Source: Onchocerca volvulus (taxonomy: Eukaryota; Nematoda; Chromadorea; Rhabditida; Onchocercidae). Taken from it: 64,000 nucleotides of DNA. The DNA is taken from the NCBI GenBank assembly GCA_000499405.2, contig HG738137.1, positions 25,721,832 through 25,785,831 of the forward strand, read 5' to 3'. Numbering within the stretch: the stretch's first letter is position 1; each line of letters opens with the position of its first letter. Positions 11,981 to 23,800 of this stretch are shown here, in pieces. A program made the translations under genes and the position numbers. The notes below the pieces were generated by a model. That model saw only the letters and a program-made list of their open reading frames with translations. It had not been told where the DNA came from and did not search any database.

Positions 11981-12860
11981 ACTAAAAAAGAAAGGATGAA
12001 CTGAAACTATCAGTACAGAACGGATAATAATGAAAAACATTATCCGTTTTACATCAATTTATTAGGATGTATGTTTTCGAAATTCAGCAGCATATTCAAG
12101 TTTGTAAATCAGTAAAGTATTATATCAGCATCATTATAATATCCATATGAAGTGACCAAATAGGCCTAGCCTTTCTTTTACCTTTTCTTGCGGTGTTACT
12201 TATTTTGCTACCTTTAAAAACATACTATATCACCTTGAAAATGAAAATAAAATAAACCTTTTCGTATCATTTAAAATATATTTGTTCACATCGATTTCTG
12301 CATACTTTGGGAAATATTTTATTGAAAAGTCGAACAGAAAAGAGAGTCGAATAATCGTACAACATAATTTTTCAACGTTATGCGCATATTTAACACTTAC
12401 TCAAAAAAACCATTTTATTAATTTCAGAAGAAACAGCAATTTTAAACAATTTCAACATTAAAAATAAGTACAACAATAACAATTAATGAAAATAACTTCT
12501 AATGAGTAAGAAAAGAAAAAATGTCTGGATCAATGATCTACACATTCATGTACTAGATGAAATAGAAAATTTGGAAGTCTGGAAATCTCTTTAAAAATTA
12601 AAAACTACAATAGAAGAAATGATAAAAAGCGATAGGAGAATAATCTTTTTGAAACAAAATTTACCTTAAATGTATTACATTCTCCAGAACGGAACATGCA
12701 TTTTTTCTCATATCTAATGGGATAACAAATCAATCATTCTTTTAACAGAGAATAAGATTTAAGGAATTATTTCATTCCTGTATAGTCCTACTAATTTAAG
12801 ATTCTAACATCTCCTACTGGAAATGCATTTCAACTAAAAGCAATGATGTCCAGAAATACA
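11981..12860. other. Region between MRTO4 and the membrane-protein gene
   Basis: This region should hold the MRTO4 3'UTR. A minus-strand AATAAA lies at 12414-12419, about 440 bases past the MRTO4 stop. A minus-strand open segment near 12120-12220 (basic, ending LHMDIIMMLI) was noted but lacks a start and good splice sites. Nothing else was supported. Confidence 0.4.
11982..11990 (-). promoter_or_regulatory. Candidate spliced-leader acceptor
   Basis: The minus strand reads CTTTTTTAG here, directly before a 5'UTR of 18 bases leading to the ATG at 11963. This is the typical arrangement of a nematode trans-splice site. It is inferred from position and T-richness only. Confidence 0.45.
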
Positions 12861-14690
12861 TTAGATGATATTATTGAAACCCTTCTGTTTAGACCAATGA
12901 GCAGTAAGTTTAACATGAAATGTGGACATTTTATAATTAAGAAGCTTCAGTAATCTACATTGATCGGCTGTTAACTTCTCACCTTCTTTGCAAACAACGT
13001 AATGCGATATCAGCGTCACTACAGCTGAAAAATTTAAATTCGAGTATTTCGGAACTGAAGTCTCGGATGAAAGAGGTAAGATAGAAGATTTCGAGGAAGC
13101 TGTTATTGCATATATCATTGGAAGTAATACGTATGACTATGATCAAATTCAGTGATGTTATTATCCAAGATGTAATGTGAAAAGAAAGGACGATAATAAA
13201 GTCCTGATTTTGATTTGTAAGTTCTAAATTTACCATAAAGAATTTGAAATATGCAACAGAAAGACAGGCTTAATAGTATTGGTACGAAATTTGCACAATA
13301 TTTTACCTTTTTCCAATTTGGTTGGCAAGCCAAGCTTCCTGAGCTGTGGTTCTATAGAAAATGGAAACTGCATTAACGGTCCCTCAGATAATTCAACTGT
13401 ACTAACTGCAATCTGACCACATCGGGCAAAATCTGACATATGCAGTTCCTCGAAATATCTGAAACACAACAGAGAAGTTTTTTCAAAAAATTTAAATACT
13501 ATAGAAAAGACATGCTAGGATAATAAAGAATCGAGTTTATCAAACTGCAAAAAACTTTTAGCAAAAGTGAAAAAGAGGATAAAAAATAAAGACCTAATAA
13601 TGGTGTTATTAAAACTTCAGAATGAAATTCCGGAATGATAACTTACTTTCTAACAGTTTCCCGATCTTCGTTCGTAAACATCAAACCACATTCTCCTTTC
13701 AACAAGTTACTGACCTTCAAGGAAAATCAATATGAATTTATCAGATTGAATATCTGCCATGATATATGAACCATTAAAAAAAGAAAATCCTTCTATATTT
13801 CTTATTCTCGATAATTAAACTTGAAGCATCTCAAAAATTTTTTGAAAGAAATATTGCTAACCTTACTCAATTCATGTGCATATTCTGTGGATGGATTTTT
13901 GCCCAGCGCAATCGCCATAACATTATTTTTGCCATAGAAAAAACGTGAATTATTTTTAAATTTTTGTCGAACCTGAAAAAAAAAGAGTAAAAAAAACAGA
14001 AAAAAACATATATCTGCTCCATTTATTGTAAAATACTGATACAGAGAAAAAGAAAGAATCGCAGGAAATCACTAAAGAATAAGCTCTATACCATTTCCTT
14101 CTTCTTACTTAACTGAGTATTCTACTTATTATACAAAGAAAAAGTAAATTACAAATTCCAAAAAATTCAAAATTCTCTTGTATTTAACCCAGAACATGAA
14201 GTGAGATCCACATTCAATACTTCAAACAAAATTTTTCAACAACAGTTGCTAGTGATTACAGCCATTTGGTTGGCATTTAGTTAGTTGAAATGATAAAGCA
14301 AAAACACTTAAATATTATCGAATTACAACAAATTATTCAAAAAACAATTACACCTTACTTCAATGAATTTCGCTGAGCGCATATTTTCAATTCGGAAAAC
14401 AAACAAATTCTCGTATGTATCAACACATTTTCGTATGTCGTCTACTAATTTTATCTTTCGCTCTTTTGTCTTTTTCTTTACTCGAGTTAATGACACTGAA
14501 AATCACGATGTAGTAACAAAACTTGAATATAAAAAAAATTAATTTTTAATAGTTGTTTAAATTAAAGGTAAAATAGCCGTAATATTAGCGGAAGACATAA
14601 CATAGGATTGCCTGAACTTTAGTTAGCTTTCAAAGAAAATTACAACAACCTGAAAAACTCGAAATAAAATCAATAATTACAAAAAATTCG

Positions 14691-14723
<33 letters not shown>

Positions 14724-15043
14724 TATCTTTAGTTCATTTCTTTTATCAAAATCTTAATAGAATACAATCCTACAAAAAAATAAAGAAAACATAAAAACCA
14801 GAAAAATGAACATACATCTTTCAATGTATAAGTGCTATGAAATGCCCCAAACTTTTTTTATTGCATACTTCGTTGAAAGTCTCACAATGCTATGTAAAGA
14901 GAAATGCTATTACATATTATTTGATCGATTCTCAGACAGTTGTAGATTAGTGGAATTTAAATGATTCCAGAATTAAAAGAAATCATAATGCAAATAAATT
15001 TAAAAAAAAAGTTACCATCTACTTCACGTTTTGACTTTGGCAT
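12861..15043 (-). CDS. MRTO4: mRNA turnover protein 4 homologue (MRTO4/Mrt4), six exons
   Basis: Exons 15043-15016, 14495-14359, 13972-13862, 13714-13647, 13458-13307 and 13024-12861 join with matching phases to give 219 residues (human about 239). The product starts MPKSKRE and carries the family signatures [68 protein letters not shown] and [20 protein letters not shown]. Mrt4 is a nuclear paralogue of ribosomal stalk protein P0; it occupies the stalk base of pre-60S particles until replaced by P0. The C-terminus stops just after the conserved domain, with no acidic stalk tail, as expected for Mrt4 and not P0. A CTTTTCAG acceptor about 40 bases upstream of the ATG is a likely trans-splice site. 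Identity is secure from sequence resemblance. Confidence 0.95.
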
Positions 15044-15083
15044 TTTTCAGTAGCAAAATTTCGTTACTTTCTCTTATAGAATC

Positions 15084-15091
15084 CTGAAAAG
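15084..15091 (-). promoter_or_regulatory. Candidate spliced-leader acceptor of MRTO4
   Basis: CTTTTCAG on the minus strand lies about 40 bases before the MRTO4 ATG with no in-frame exon visible upstream. It is the best trans-splice candidate for this gene. Confidence 0.45.
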
Positions 15092-17246
15092 TAGAAATTT
15101 CTCCTGTTTCTCTAGGAAAAATAAAAACGGAAATTCCAATAATTATCTATGTATGCGTTATGAATGTATGTAAAACTTATTTTATCCTTTTTGTCAATTG
15201 CTTTAAAAAATCGCAAAGATGCCTTATTCTTCTGTTATCATATTACAAATGTTTGATTAAACTGAGCATATATCACAAGAAGGATTTAAACTGCAACGAT
15301 TTTATTAATTACTATTAGAAGAAAACAACCAATAAATGCAGGATGACAAAAGAAATCCCCCCCAAACATATATGCCCGAAGAAAAATATACCAATTCGAA
15401 ATTTTTACTAGAACAAATGAAAGCATGCCAAAACCTGGGTTGCTTATAGCAGCGTTATAGCAAATTAGAATAGCCAGAAATCCCCATACTTCAAATTAAC
15501 AATTCAATGAGATTCCCAATTTTAGTAATTGTTTTGCAAACTTAGTTTTACTGAGGACTGCAACATTCCTTATATTTTTACTCAGTTTTATAAATAGCGC
15601 GCATAAAAGAGAGGAAAGGAGTTAAAAAGATGAAAAAAAGAAGATTTAGGACAAAATGCAGCTATATGAATCAATTATAACAAAAATATTACATACATAC
15701 AATATTCGTTCCAAACAGAGATAAAAAGAAGCATTTCATATCGCATAAATTTCACAAACAGTAAAAAAGAAAGAAAAAAAGACAACAATTATATCATAAA
15801 CGACAAAAAAATGAAGTGATAATTGAAAAAACTACGGCTGCTCAGTTAATGAATACATTATAACTTGCATCATTTCTAAGCTATGAATTATTCGCACTTT
15901 ATGGCCAGTTTGACTGCTACAGATAAAATATAATTCACAAAAAAGAAAAGCCGCCGAAAATGTATTAAAAAAAGTGTAAGATTTGCTGGAAAAATCGAAT
16001 AATGGATTAGTTGCATAAAATCTGAAAATATAGTATATTGATAATATATTCATATTTACTTTGCACAATATAATTGTGACATAAATTTGTATTAAAAAAC
16101 ATATAAATGTATGAACTGAAAGGGAAAAGAAAAAGAAAGACAATTTAAGATAAAATATATTGGGTTAACATCTCCAGCCTATCATTCACAGTCAATCTTA
16201 TTTTCCGTTTTAGCAATTATATATTATATTTTCATTTAGTGATTAAACAAACATGCGATCGAATTTCTGACAAAATATCGAAGATTTGAAATTCAAACAA
16301 TTTAAATTTGAATCGACAGTCTATGTCCTAATGTTTTCTTTCTCCTCTTTCAAGGATAGGCTTGTGTGTACACTAGTAGTCTTCCATAATTCAAGATTAC
16401 CAAGAAACATTGATGAAATCATAAGAATCTATGAGTAATAAATCTTCCTCCTTTACGGAATGATTTTTAATGAATAAGTATTTCTATGATGTTCACTAAG
16501 AATAGATCATTTTTGAACTCATTTCTTTCATTCATTTGATGTCAAATTATCAATCCATCTTCATAATTGTTTTCTTAATGTAATGCTATTAAACATTTGT
16601 TACAAAATCTCTGTAAGTGGTAAAAAAAATCAAAATTTGTGTCATATGAAAAGTAAACCTATCAAGTATGTACCACGTATATAAAGTGGAAGAGAAAACT
16701 GAATATGTGTAATGGAGTTATCTACAAAACAGTAAAAATGTGCCGCATGGAAGAAAAAAGCTACTAAATATGCGTAAATGAAAAGGAAAACTATTAAATG
16801 TAGGTCAAATCGAAAACAAAAGTACCAACACAGTCCTTATACCATTTAGTAGCGACATATGCACTGAAAATAAATACAATGGGAATCCAACAAATAAGTC
16901 ACTTCCAGGCAGCAAAAACAGTAAAAGTTCAAAAATCAAATAAGAGTGACGCAGTGCTAAATAAGCTGGGAAAAAAACATAACCGGAATACTGTTAATTA
17001 CGAAAAGATTAAATTTTGTTCCACTTTTGGAGAGAATTTTGTTTAGATAGATGAAAAACTCAAATTTCGTTGACATCCAGAAACAGTCCACTTCCCACCT
17101 TTATCAAAGCATCCAATTTTCTGGAAAATATAATGAACAATTAAAGCAATACTTTAATTTTATTGTTTCCTAGCCCCAATATAAGTTTCATTTCATAGTA
17201 CTGCCAATAAGTAATTATAGAAACATTAAAGGCATATACTTCTCAT
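15092..17246. other. Intergenic DNA between Aurora kinase and MRTO4
   Basis: This is AT-rich sequence without a supported exon. The 103-residue minus-strand ORF at 15832-16143 is Phe/Tyr/Ile/Ser-rich and looks like chance opening. The Aurora 3'UTR should lie at its upper end. Confidence 0.45.
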
Positions 17247-19329
17247 TCAAGGCATTTTTTTGGCATCGGTGTTTTTTGTAATCATTTCTTGTATCCATGA
17301 ATGTTTCAGGACGTCCTTCAACGACAAACGTTTAGCTGGATCTCTTTGTAGAAGCTGAAATCTGATCAGATACCAAAACTTAAGATTAGTAACACAAAAT
17401 AAAAAAAAAGAAATTGACTCGGTCATTGAAAATTATGAAAATGTCATACTTAGACAAAAGTCCATATTATGTAAAGCTATAAAAAACTTTATTAGTGATG
17501 CAATTTTCACGATCAATTAATATCTTTCTAGTCATAATTTTTGATCTAAAAAACAATTCAGTTTAAAGCAACAGTTTCAGTAAGCAAAAATAAAAAAATA
17601 AAATCAAAAGAACCTTATTTATATTTGAACAAATAAATTAAATCTAAGTCAGAGCTAAATATCGAGAATTTTGCTTTGAGAAATTAATAATATACAAACT
17701 TTTGATATAAGATCTTTTGCACCGTCCGGTACTTCAGATGGAAAGGAATATTTGCATTTGCGAATATTTTCGAATGTATCCTGATATGTCTGAAGTATTT
17801 CTATGATAGAAAATAAAATTATGCTGAGCAGGAAATTAAATTCTAGCTTGAGTGACCCAATTAAAAGAGGCCTGCCATTACAAAAGTAGGTCGGATGCAA
17901 GAAACATACAATTATAAGTTGAAGATAAAACTCTTCAAATTTACCATCACATTATTTGTATTTACAGTTATCAATAGTTAAAAAAACAAGTTAGTCATTC
18001 TAGGAGCATTTATAGAGGCATTTATACAGTAAAAGTAATGAATGTAGAATAATTCACGAAATGAATACCTTCGCTTCAAATGCAGGTTTCCCAACTAAGA
18101 ATTCATATAACATGACACCTAGAGACCAGTTATCAACCATAGCATTATGCGTTCCATTTGGAACCATTTCCGGCGCTAAGTAATCCAACGTACCGCACAC
18201 TGTAGTCCTTCTGGAAGAATTCTTACAATCAAAATATTCATTACGAGCAACGTAATCTATCAAATATTTATTATAACCATGATAATTCGTGGAAGTATGA
18301 ATTTGCTAGAGAATTGTTAGAGTAATCATAATCATTCCAAAAACTTGGATTAATATAAGACCTTACAGTTCTTGCAGAATTTTCTAGGAAATCATTGATC
18401 TTCCAACTTATATCAATAATGATAATAAACAAACTTTGATGATGGTTCATGCACCGACCATCCGAAATCCGATAGTTTCAAATCACCATTTGCACTAATA
18501 AGAACATTTTCAGGTTTCAGATCTCGATGTAACACTTTCTTTTGTTGACAATATTCCATAGCTGATGCCAACTGATACATATATTTGGCAGCTAGTTCAG
18601 GTGGAAATGTTTTCATCTGAATTGAAATTTCATTTTCAAATAAAGCAAATACAAAGTTATATACAGCTCCTACACTCAAGCATGTACGAAATAACCTATC
18701 CAGCTTTAGTTTTTTCTATTTAGGATGGAAATAATTGTATCATCGTTACCTGTTGAAGATGTTGGAACAGACTTCCTCTTGGCGCAAATTCCAAGACCAG
18801 ATAAACACGATCCTTATCGTGGAAATATCCGTACAAACGCAAAATATTTGGATGCCTGAAATGATACTGAATTTTGATCTAGCACGAAAAAGATATTTTC
18901 GTCCAGACCAAGCAGCAAATTTCTTGCACTGTTTCAAATCAAGACGAATAATATAATAAAAAAATATAAAATGAGATCAACTAAGCGGGTTTTTCCTAAA
19001 CAATAAAATTTAAATGTTTATCTCAACACTATTATATATGAATATCGATCTGAAACAGCTTACCTTAAATGATACTGGATTTCGATTTCACGCTGTAATT
19101 GACGCTTCAAACTGTCTGATCCCAAGTGTGTCTTGTATACAACTTTGAGGGCAACCACGAATTTGGACTCAATTTCTCGAGCCAAATATACATTGCCAAA
19201 TTTGCCTCGACCTAATGGCCTGCCAACTTCGAAATCATTCAGCGTCCATTCACGGATTTTTGGTCGAGTATTACTATTAGCAGGTTTTTCAGTATTATCA
19301 TCGCTTTTTGTGGATTGCTTATTATCCAT
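17247..19329 (-). CDS. Aurora-family Ser/Thr protein kinase, six exons
   Basis: Exons 19329-19064, 18855-18750, 18616-18435, 18210-18069, 17789-17700 and 17354-17247 join in phase to 297 residues. Residues 1-28 are a short polar N-terminus without D-box-like motifs. The kinase domain has the glycine loop [13 protein letters not shown] (39-51), the ATP lysine in VALKV (Lys62), HRDLKPEN (154-161, catalytic Asp156), the Aurora hallmark DFGWSVH (174-180) and the activation loop RTTVCGT with the phosphorylatable Thr188, then YLAPEM and VGKPAFEA. The C-terminal lobe ends [12 protein letters not shown]...HSWIQ, with little tail. Auroras control chromosome segregation and cytokinesis. The short N-terminus and overall size resemble C. 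elegans AIR-2 (Aurora B) more than AIR-1; this subtype call is inference. All catalytic residues are present. Confidence 0.95.
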
Positions 19330-20707
19330 CGTAGAATTTCTGCGATACTCCCTTGTCTATATTTTTAGCAAGCCCTTAATGAATAAATAATAGATGATTA
19401 CTATCTCATTTAAGAGCTTTCAAATTCGATCTCAGTGAATAAATATTATGTACAATGAAGCACTAAATGTTAGAACAAAATCTACATAAGCAGGGTTATA
19501 TTTCTTGTAAGGGCCTATTATTTCTTTATCTTCGACCTTAAACGATACAAAATTGTCCATGCCTATTAGTCTTCTCTTTCTTCTATTTTATTATAAGTAA
19601 ATTTGTCTGACTGATAATCTGTTACGGCGGAAAAAGAGTCCCCAACTACTGCGATGATCGAGATCGAGAATTAGCCACATCACTTCCCCCTCAAATGAAA
19701 ATTTCGACACACACATTACTCGAAACCCCACTACCCGCAAAATTTTCAATTTGAAAATTTTCTCCACGTCCGCGTTATGAGACAAATTTTCGAACAACTA
19801 GACAAATATAAGGAGAATGAGATAGTACGTGAAAGGGATTGATAAAGAGCAGAGAATGGGAGCAACCTGTTTCTATGTATTATTTTAGTTTTTTGGGTTT
19901 CCTTTTTCATTCCTTTCCACTTAACCAGAATGATCCACAGCAACGCGTGTATATAAAAAGCATATAAATTTTTTGAACGAATTATTTCAGTTTCTTGTTG
20001 TCGTTTTTTTGAGCAAAAAATGGGAATTTTTCTTCTTTTTTTTTTTTAACCAGTTAATATTAATTTATGTAAAATAATTTCTATTAATTTGAATAAATTT
20101 CAATGATCCAGGAGTTATTCAATGATTTAGTAAAAATCTCAATAATCCGGAAGATTTGCAAGTGATTCGAAAAAAAAAAGAATTTTTTCAACAAATTGAA
20201 AGTTATATTTCGCAATTTGCAAAATTTTTTTTGAGTAATTTGATAGTTTGATATCCTTCTATTTGTCGTATCAATATTTAAAAATCATCAAGATATATAT
20301 TAGAAATAACCTAATCACAAGTTATTTTTCACAAAGATAAAGATTAAGCAAAAAGATATCATTTATTCTGTTAAATCTGTCCAGAAATGATAATATTTTC
20401 AAACGATAGATAATATCTTCTTTACTGAAATATTATTTGTAGGTAAGTTTTATTCCTTTTTTCAGTTCATATCAATGAATACAATAAGGTTTTATTATAC
20501 AGTATGTAAGAATTTCAAATTCGTTTATGCAACCACATAGTTCATAATTTGTTCTGCTCCACTTCTAGATTTGGCCCTAAATTTCATTTCTGCATTTCTG
20601 ATAGACATTTTTTGAATTGGCTCGAAAAAAAAAGAAAAACAGTTCGAGAAACCAAGATTTGCTCATAAAAGTGCTCCTGAAATATTTTTACAACTATAAT
20701 TTTCTCT
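19330..20707. other. Intergenic DNA upstream of Aurora kinase
   Basis: No coding exon is supported. The stretch 19600-19760 is less AT-rich than its neighbours and contains a near-palindrome (AAAATTTTCAA, one base, TTGAAAATTTT at about 19738-19760). It may be the Aurora promoter. The rest to the 3' end of the K2P gene is AT-rich filler. Confidence 0.4.
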
Positions 20708-20713
20708 TTTATT
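20708..20713 (-). promoter_or_regulatory. Possible poly(A) signal of the K2P channel gene
   Basis: An AATAAA hexamer on the minus strand lies about 110 bases past the channel stop codon at 20821-20823. Position fits a nematode 3'UTR. Confidence 0.45.
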
Positions 20714-20820
20714 CAGTTCTAATTGTCTTCATTTTTTCATTCCTATCAATAATTATACTCGAAGAAAAAAAAAAAAAAAAAAACGAAAAATCATCAAAGA
20801 TTATTTTCATTGATTAAAGA

Positions 20821-23800
20821 TTATTCAGCTCCGCCGGATTGTTTATGATTTTTGCTGTCTACCAATACATGACAATCGTCAATTCGTACTTTTATCTCAG
20901 CAAATAATCGATGTAACTCATCGATATATATCTGGAATGAATCGAAAAGAATTTGGGAACAATTTGAGATTTATTATTTAAAACAAATTATAAAGTATAT
21001 TTGAAGTATACTTCTGTAACGAAAAATTGCTGGGAAAAAGACAATTTAATCAATAACATTATGTAAAAATAAGCCGACACATAATTTCAAATAATTTAAA
21101 ATTTATAAATTTGTTATTTAAAATATGCTGATTTGGGTAGATTATTATATGATAATATGTTGTTTTAAATATATCGCATATTTTTACAGTATATTATTAT
21201 TTATTCAAAGTAAAATGGTATATAATTTAAGAAATATTTTTATAAAGTTTTCGATGCGAGCCACCGCGATAAATCAGGACAAAAAAGATGGTTAATTTTT
21301 GAATTACAATGGAGCTTTCTAAAATTATAAAACTGTATTGTAATATGTCAAATAATTGGTACCACTGACAAAAGCAAAAAGTTGATGGGAAAAAAAAAGA
21401 ATACTTAGGAACCAATATTTTAGTGCATTACAGGCCTCTTTTAGGAGATTTATGGATACTGTTAAAATCTTTGATATATATTACTGAGTACAATCAATAT
21501 GATTTGATTAAGAAAAATCAATTTTGAAATTTATTTTATTAAAAACAAAAGAATTCGCGACATTAATTTCAATTTGTGCAGGATATATTTTAGTTTCAAT
21601 AAATTGAAAAATTTTAACTTCTGATTTAAAAACAAAAAAAAAAAAAAAAAAAATAGATCATATCATTTTTCATTGAGAAAAAAAGAAAAAATGTTACCCG
21701 TTTAGCTTTTGGAGTCGTATACATATAATGTGGTACTTCCAATTTTCGTGATGTTAATGATACAATTTCTACGGTTTTATCAAATGTTGATCTTTTTGAT
21801 TCGTCTATTGAAATTGATTGCTGATTATTTGAAACTGATGGTTGATCATCGGAAATTGATTGTTGGTTACCTGAAAAAATTATGGCGTTAATAAGTACTT
21901 TGGTTCAATTAAATTTCTCTTATAGTTTCATTCAATTTCTTTCGTTCTTCTTTTTTGAGCAAAAATAAGAAATTATCATACAGAGAAGAGATTAGCTAAA
22001 TTCATCAAGAATTTTAATAGCAACCAAACAATACTGATATATTTCTAATATGTTGGAATGAAAATCAGAGTAAGCCATAATTCTAGATGACTAAAAAAAG
22101 AAGAGATATTATTTTTCTGAGAATTTTTATTTTTGAATCGATCTGTTTCGGTTTTTCAACAATTTTTATATCATATATCTAGTTTTTGACTTAATTATTT
22201 AATTTTCTCATCTGAAACATATTTCATAATTTGTATAAATATCATATTTATTGATTAATTAATCTTTGATAAATGCATCTTATTTCCAGATATGGAAAAT
22301 TATTCGTTGAAATTAAACTCATTTATGCTTCAATAAAATTTATGATGAGTGATTTTCTGTATATCAAATTATCGATGCGATATTATTAATAGTTTAATAA
22401 AAATCAAATAACCATTAGTTTTAATTTAAATTTTTGTTTTGCAAAATTAAATATGAAATTAATTGAATTTAAAAAGGCAAACTTGATATTGCAACATCAT
22501 GTAACATAGCTGTTGTTGTTGTTATCATGCATAATTCTTGCATTTCATACATTTGCGGTGATACAATCATCATTTGATGACTGCAGATAGAATTCATTTT
22601 ATCAGTGTTATCAGTAGAGAATCGAATAAAAATCATTTATGCATAATTTATCGTTATTAAAATTTATAATATGATGGAATATTATATTTAGGAAATCAAA
22701 TAATGAAATTAAATTCTTTTTTTTTGCTAGTTTTACTACTAGATCCAATAATTCAAATTTAAAATACTAGAAAATTTAAAAATCTGACTCAATATTTTTC
22801 ATATTTTCAGCTTTAACAGGAACTGGATGATTTGCTATCACTGGTAGCATTGATAGATCCGACCAGGATACACCATCGAAATATTTGTTATTTATAAATG
22901 TTTGAGCAATTTGCTCTTCAGTTTGAGTACCTTTATTTACCTGAAATTATTTATCATCAATGCTATTAGCATTATTTTTTCTTACTCCTTTAGTATAAAA
23001 ATGAGAAAAAAAAAAAAAAGATAATCCAAAAAATTACTGTACAGTTAAAGTAATACAGTAATAAAGTGTAATTGAAGTAGAGATGATTCATTTTAAATAA
23101 TTAATATACACATAAATTTCGTCCAAATTTAGAAAATAACTAAGTCTTCAATCTGATTTTCTAATTGTTTTCGGAAAACATATAAACTTTTAATAAAAAT
23201 GAAGGAGTCACTGAATCATTTCTATTTATAATACTATCAATAATCACCCTTCATAAATGCTTCTTTTAATAATACCTAAAAAATTAAACAACTTAAGAAA
23301 AAAACACTATTTGTAATTCTCGATATTCTTGAATCATCATTTTTCATGATATGCGTAATCATGCTAATAATCTTGAATCATTATGACATACATAACTTGG
23401 AAAAAATCAGTTATTTCGTCAAGAAAATCAATTAAAATCTAAATGATGAATTACCATGCAAAGCGTATGGCGTAAATGTTCTAATAGTGCACGCCGATCA
23501 CTTTTGAAACGTGGTAGTATGATATTTGCGATTGTATCCTTACGTTGGATTTTTCGTTGACGTTTTCGTTTACGCCACATACGCCATATGGAAAAAAAAT
23601 CTGTCTTAGTCTGAAACCAAAGAAAATAATTACTGTAAATTTGAATTATTAATTATACTAATTTTTAATTGTATATTTTTTTTCCTGTTTCAATTCTTTA
23701 AAATTAATTTTAATGTTACAAATTTATGGAGATATCCAAACAGTATTGTCATCTTTATTAGATATTCTCAAATTTTGAAATTTTACTATTTTTTGCTATT

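Noticed and set aside
15832..16143. 103-residue minus-strand ORF
   Set aside because: Phe/Tyr/Ser/Ile-rich translation of AT-rich DNA, with no domain and no splice-site support.
22776..22940. K2P exon 11 as a terminal exon of the main isoform
   Set aside because: Three further exons (22580-22483, 21870-21698, 20931-20821) with clear coding character and matching phases follow, so the stop is probably intronic. It is kept only as a possible minor isoform.
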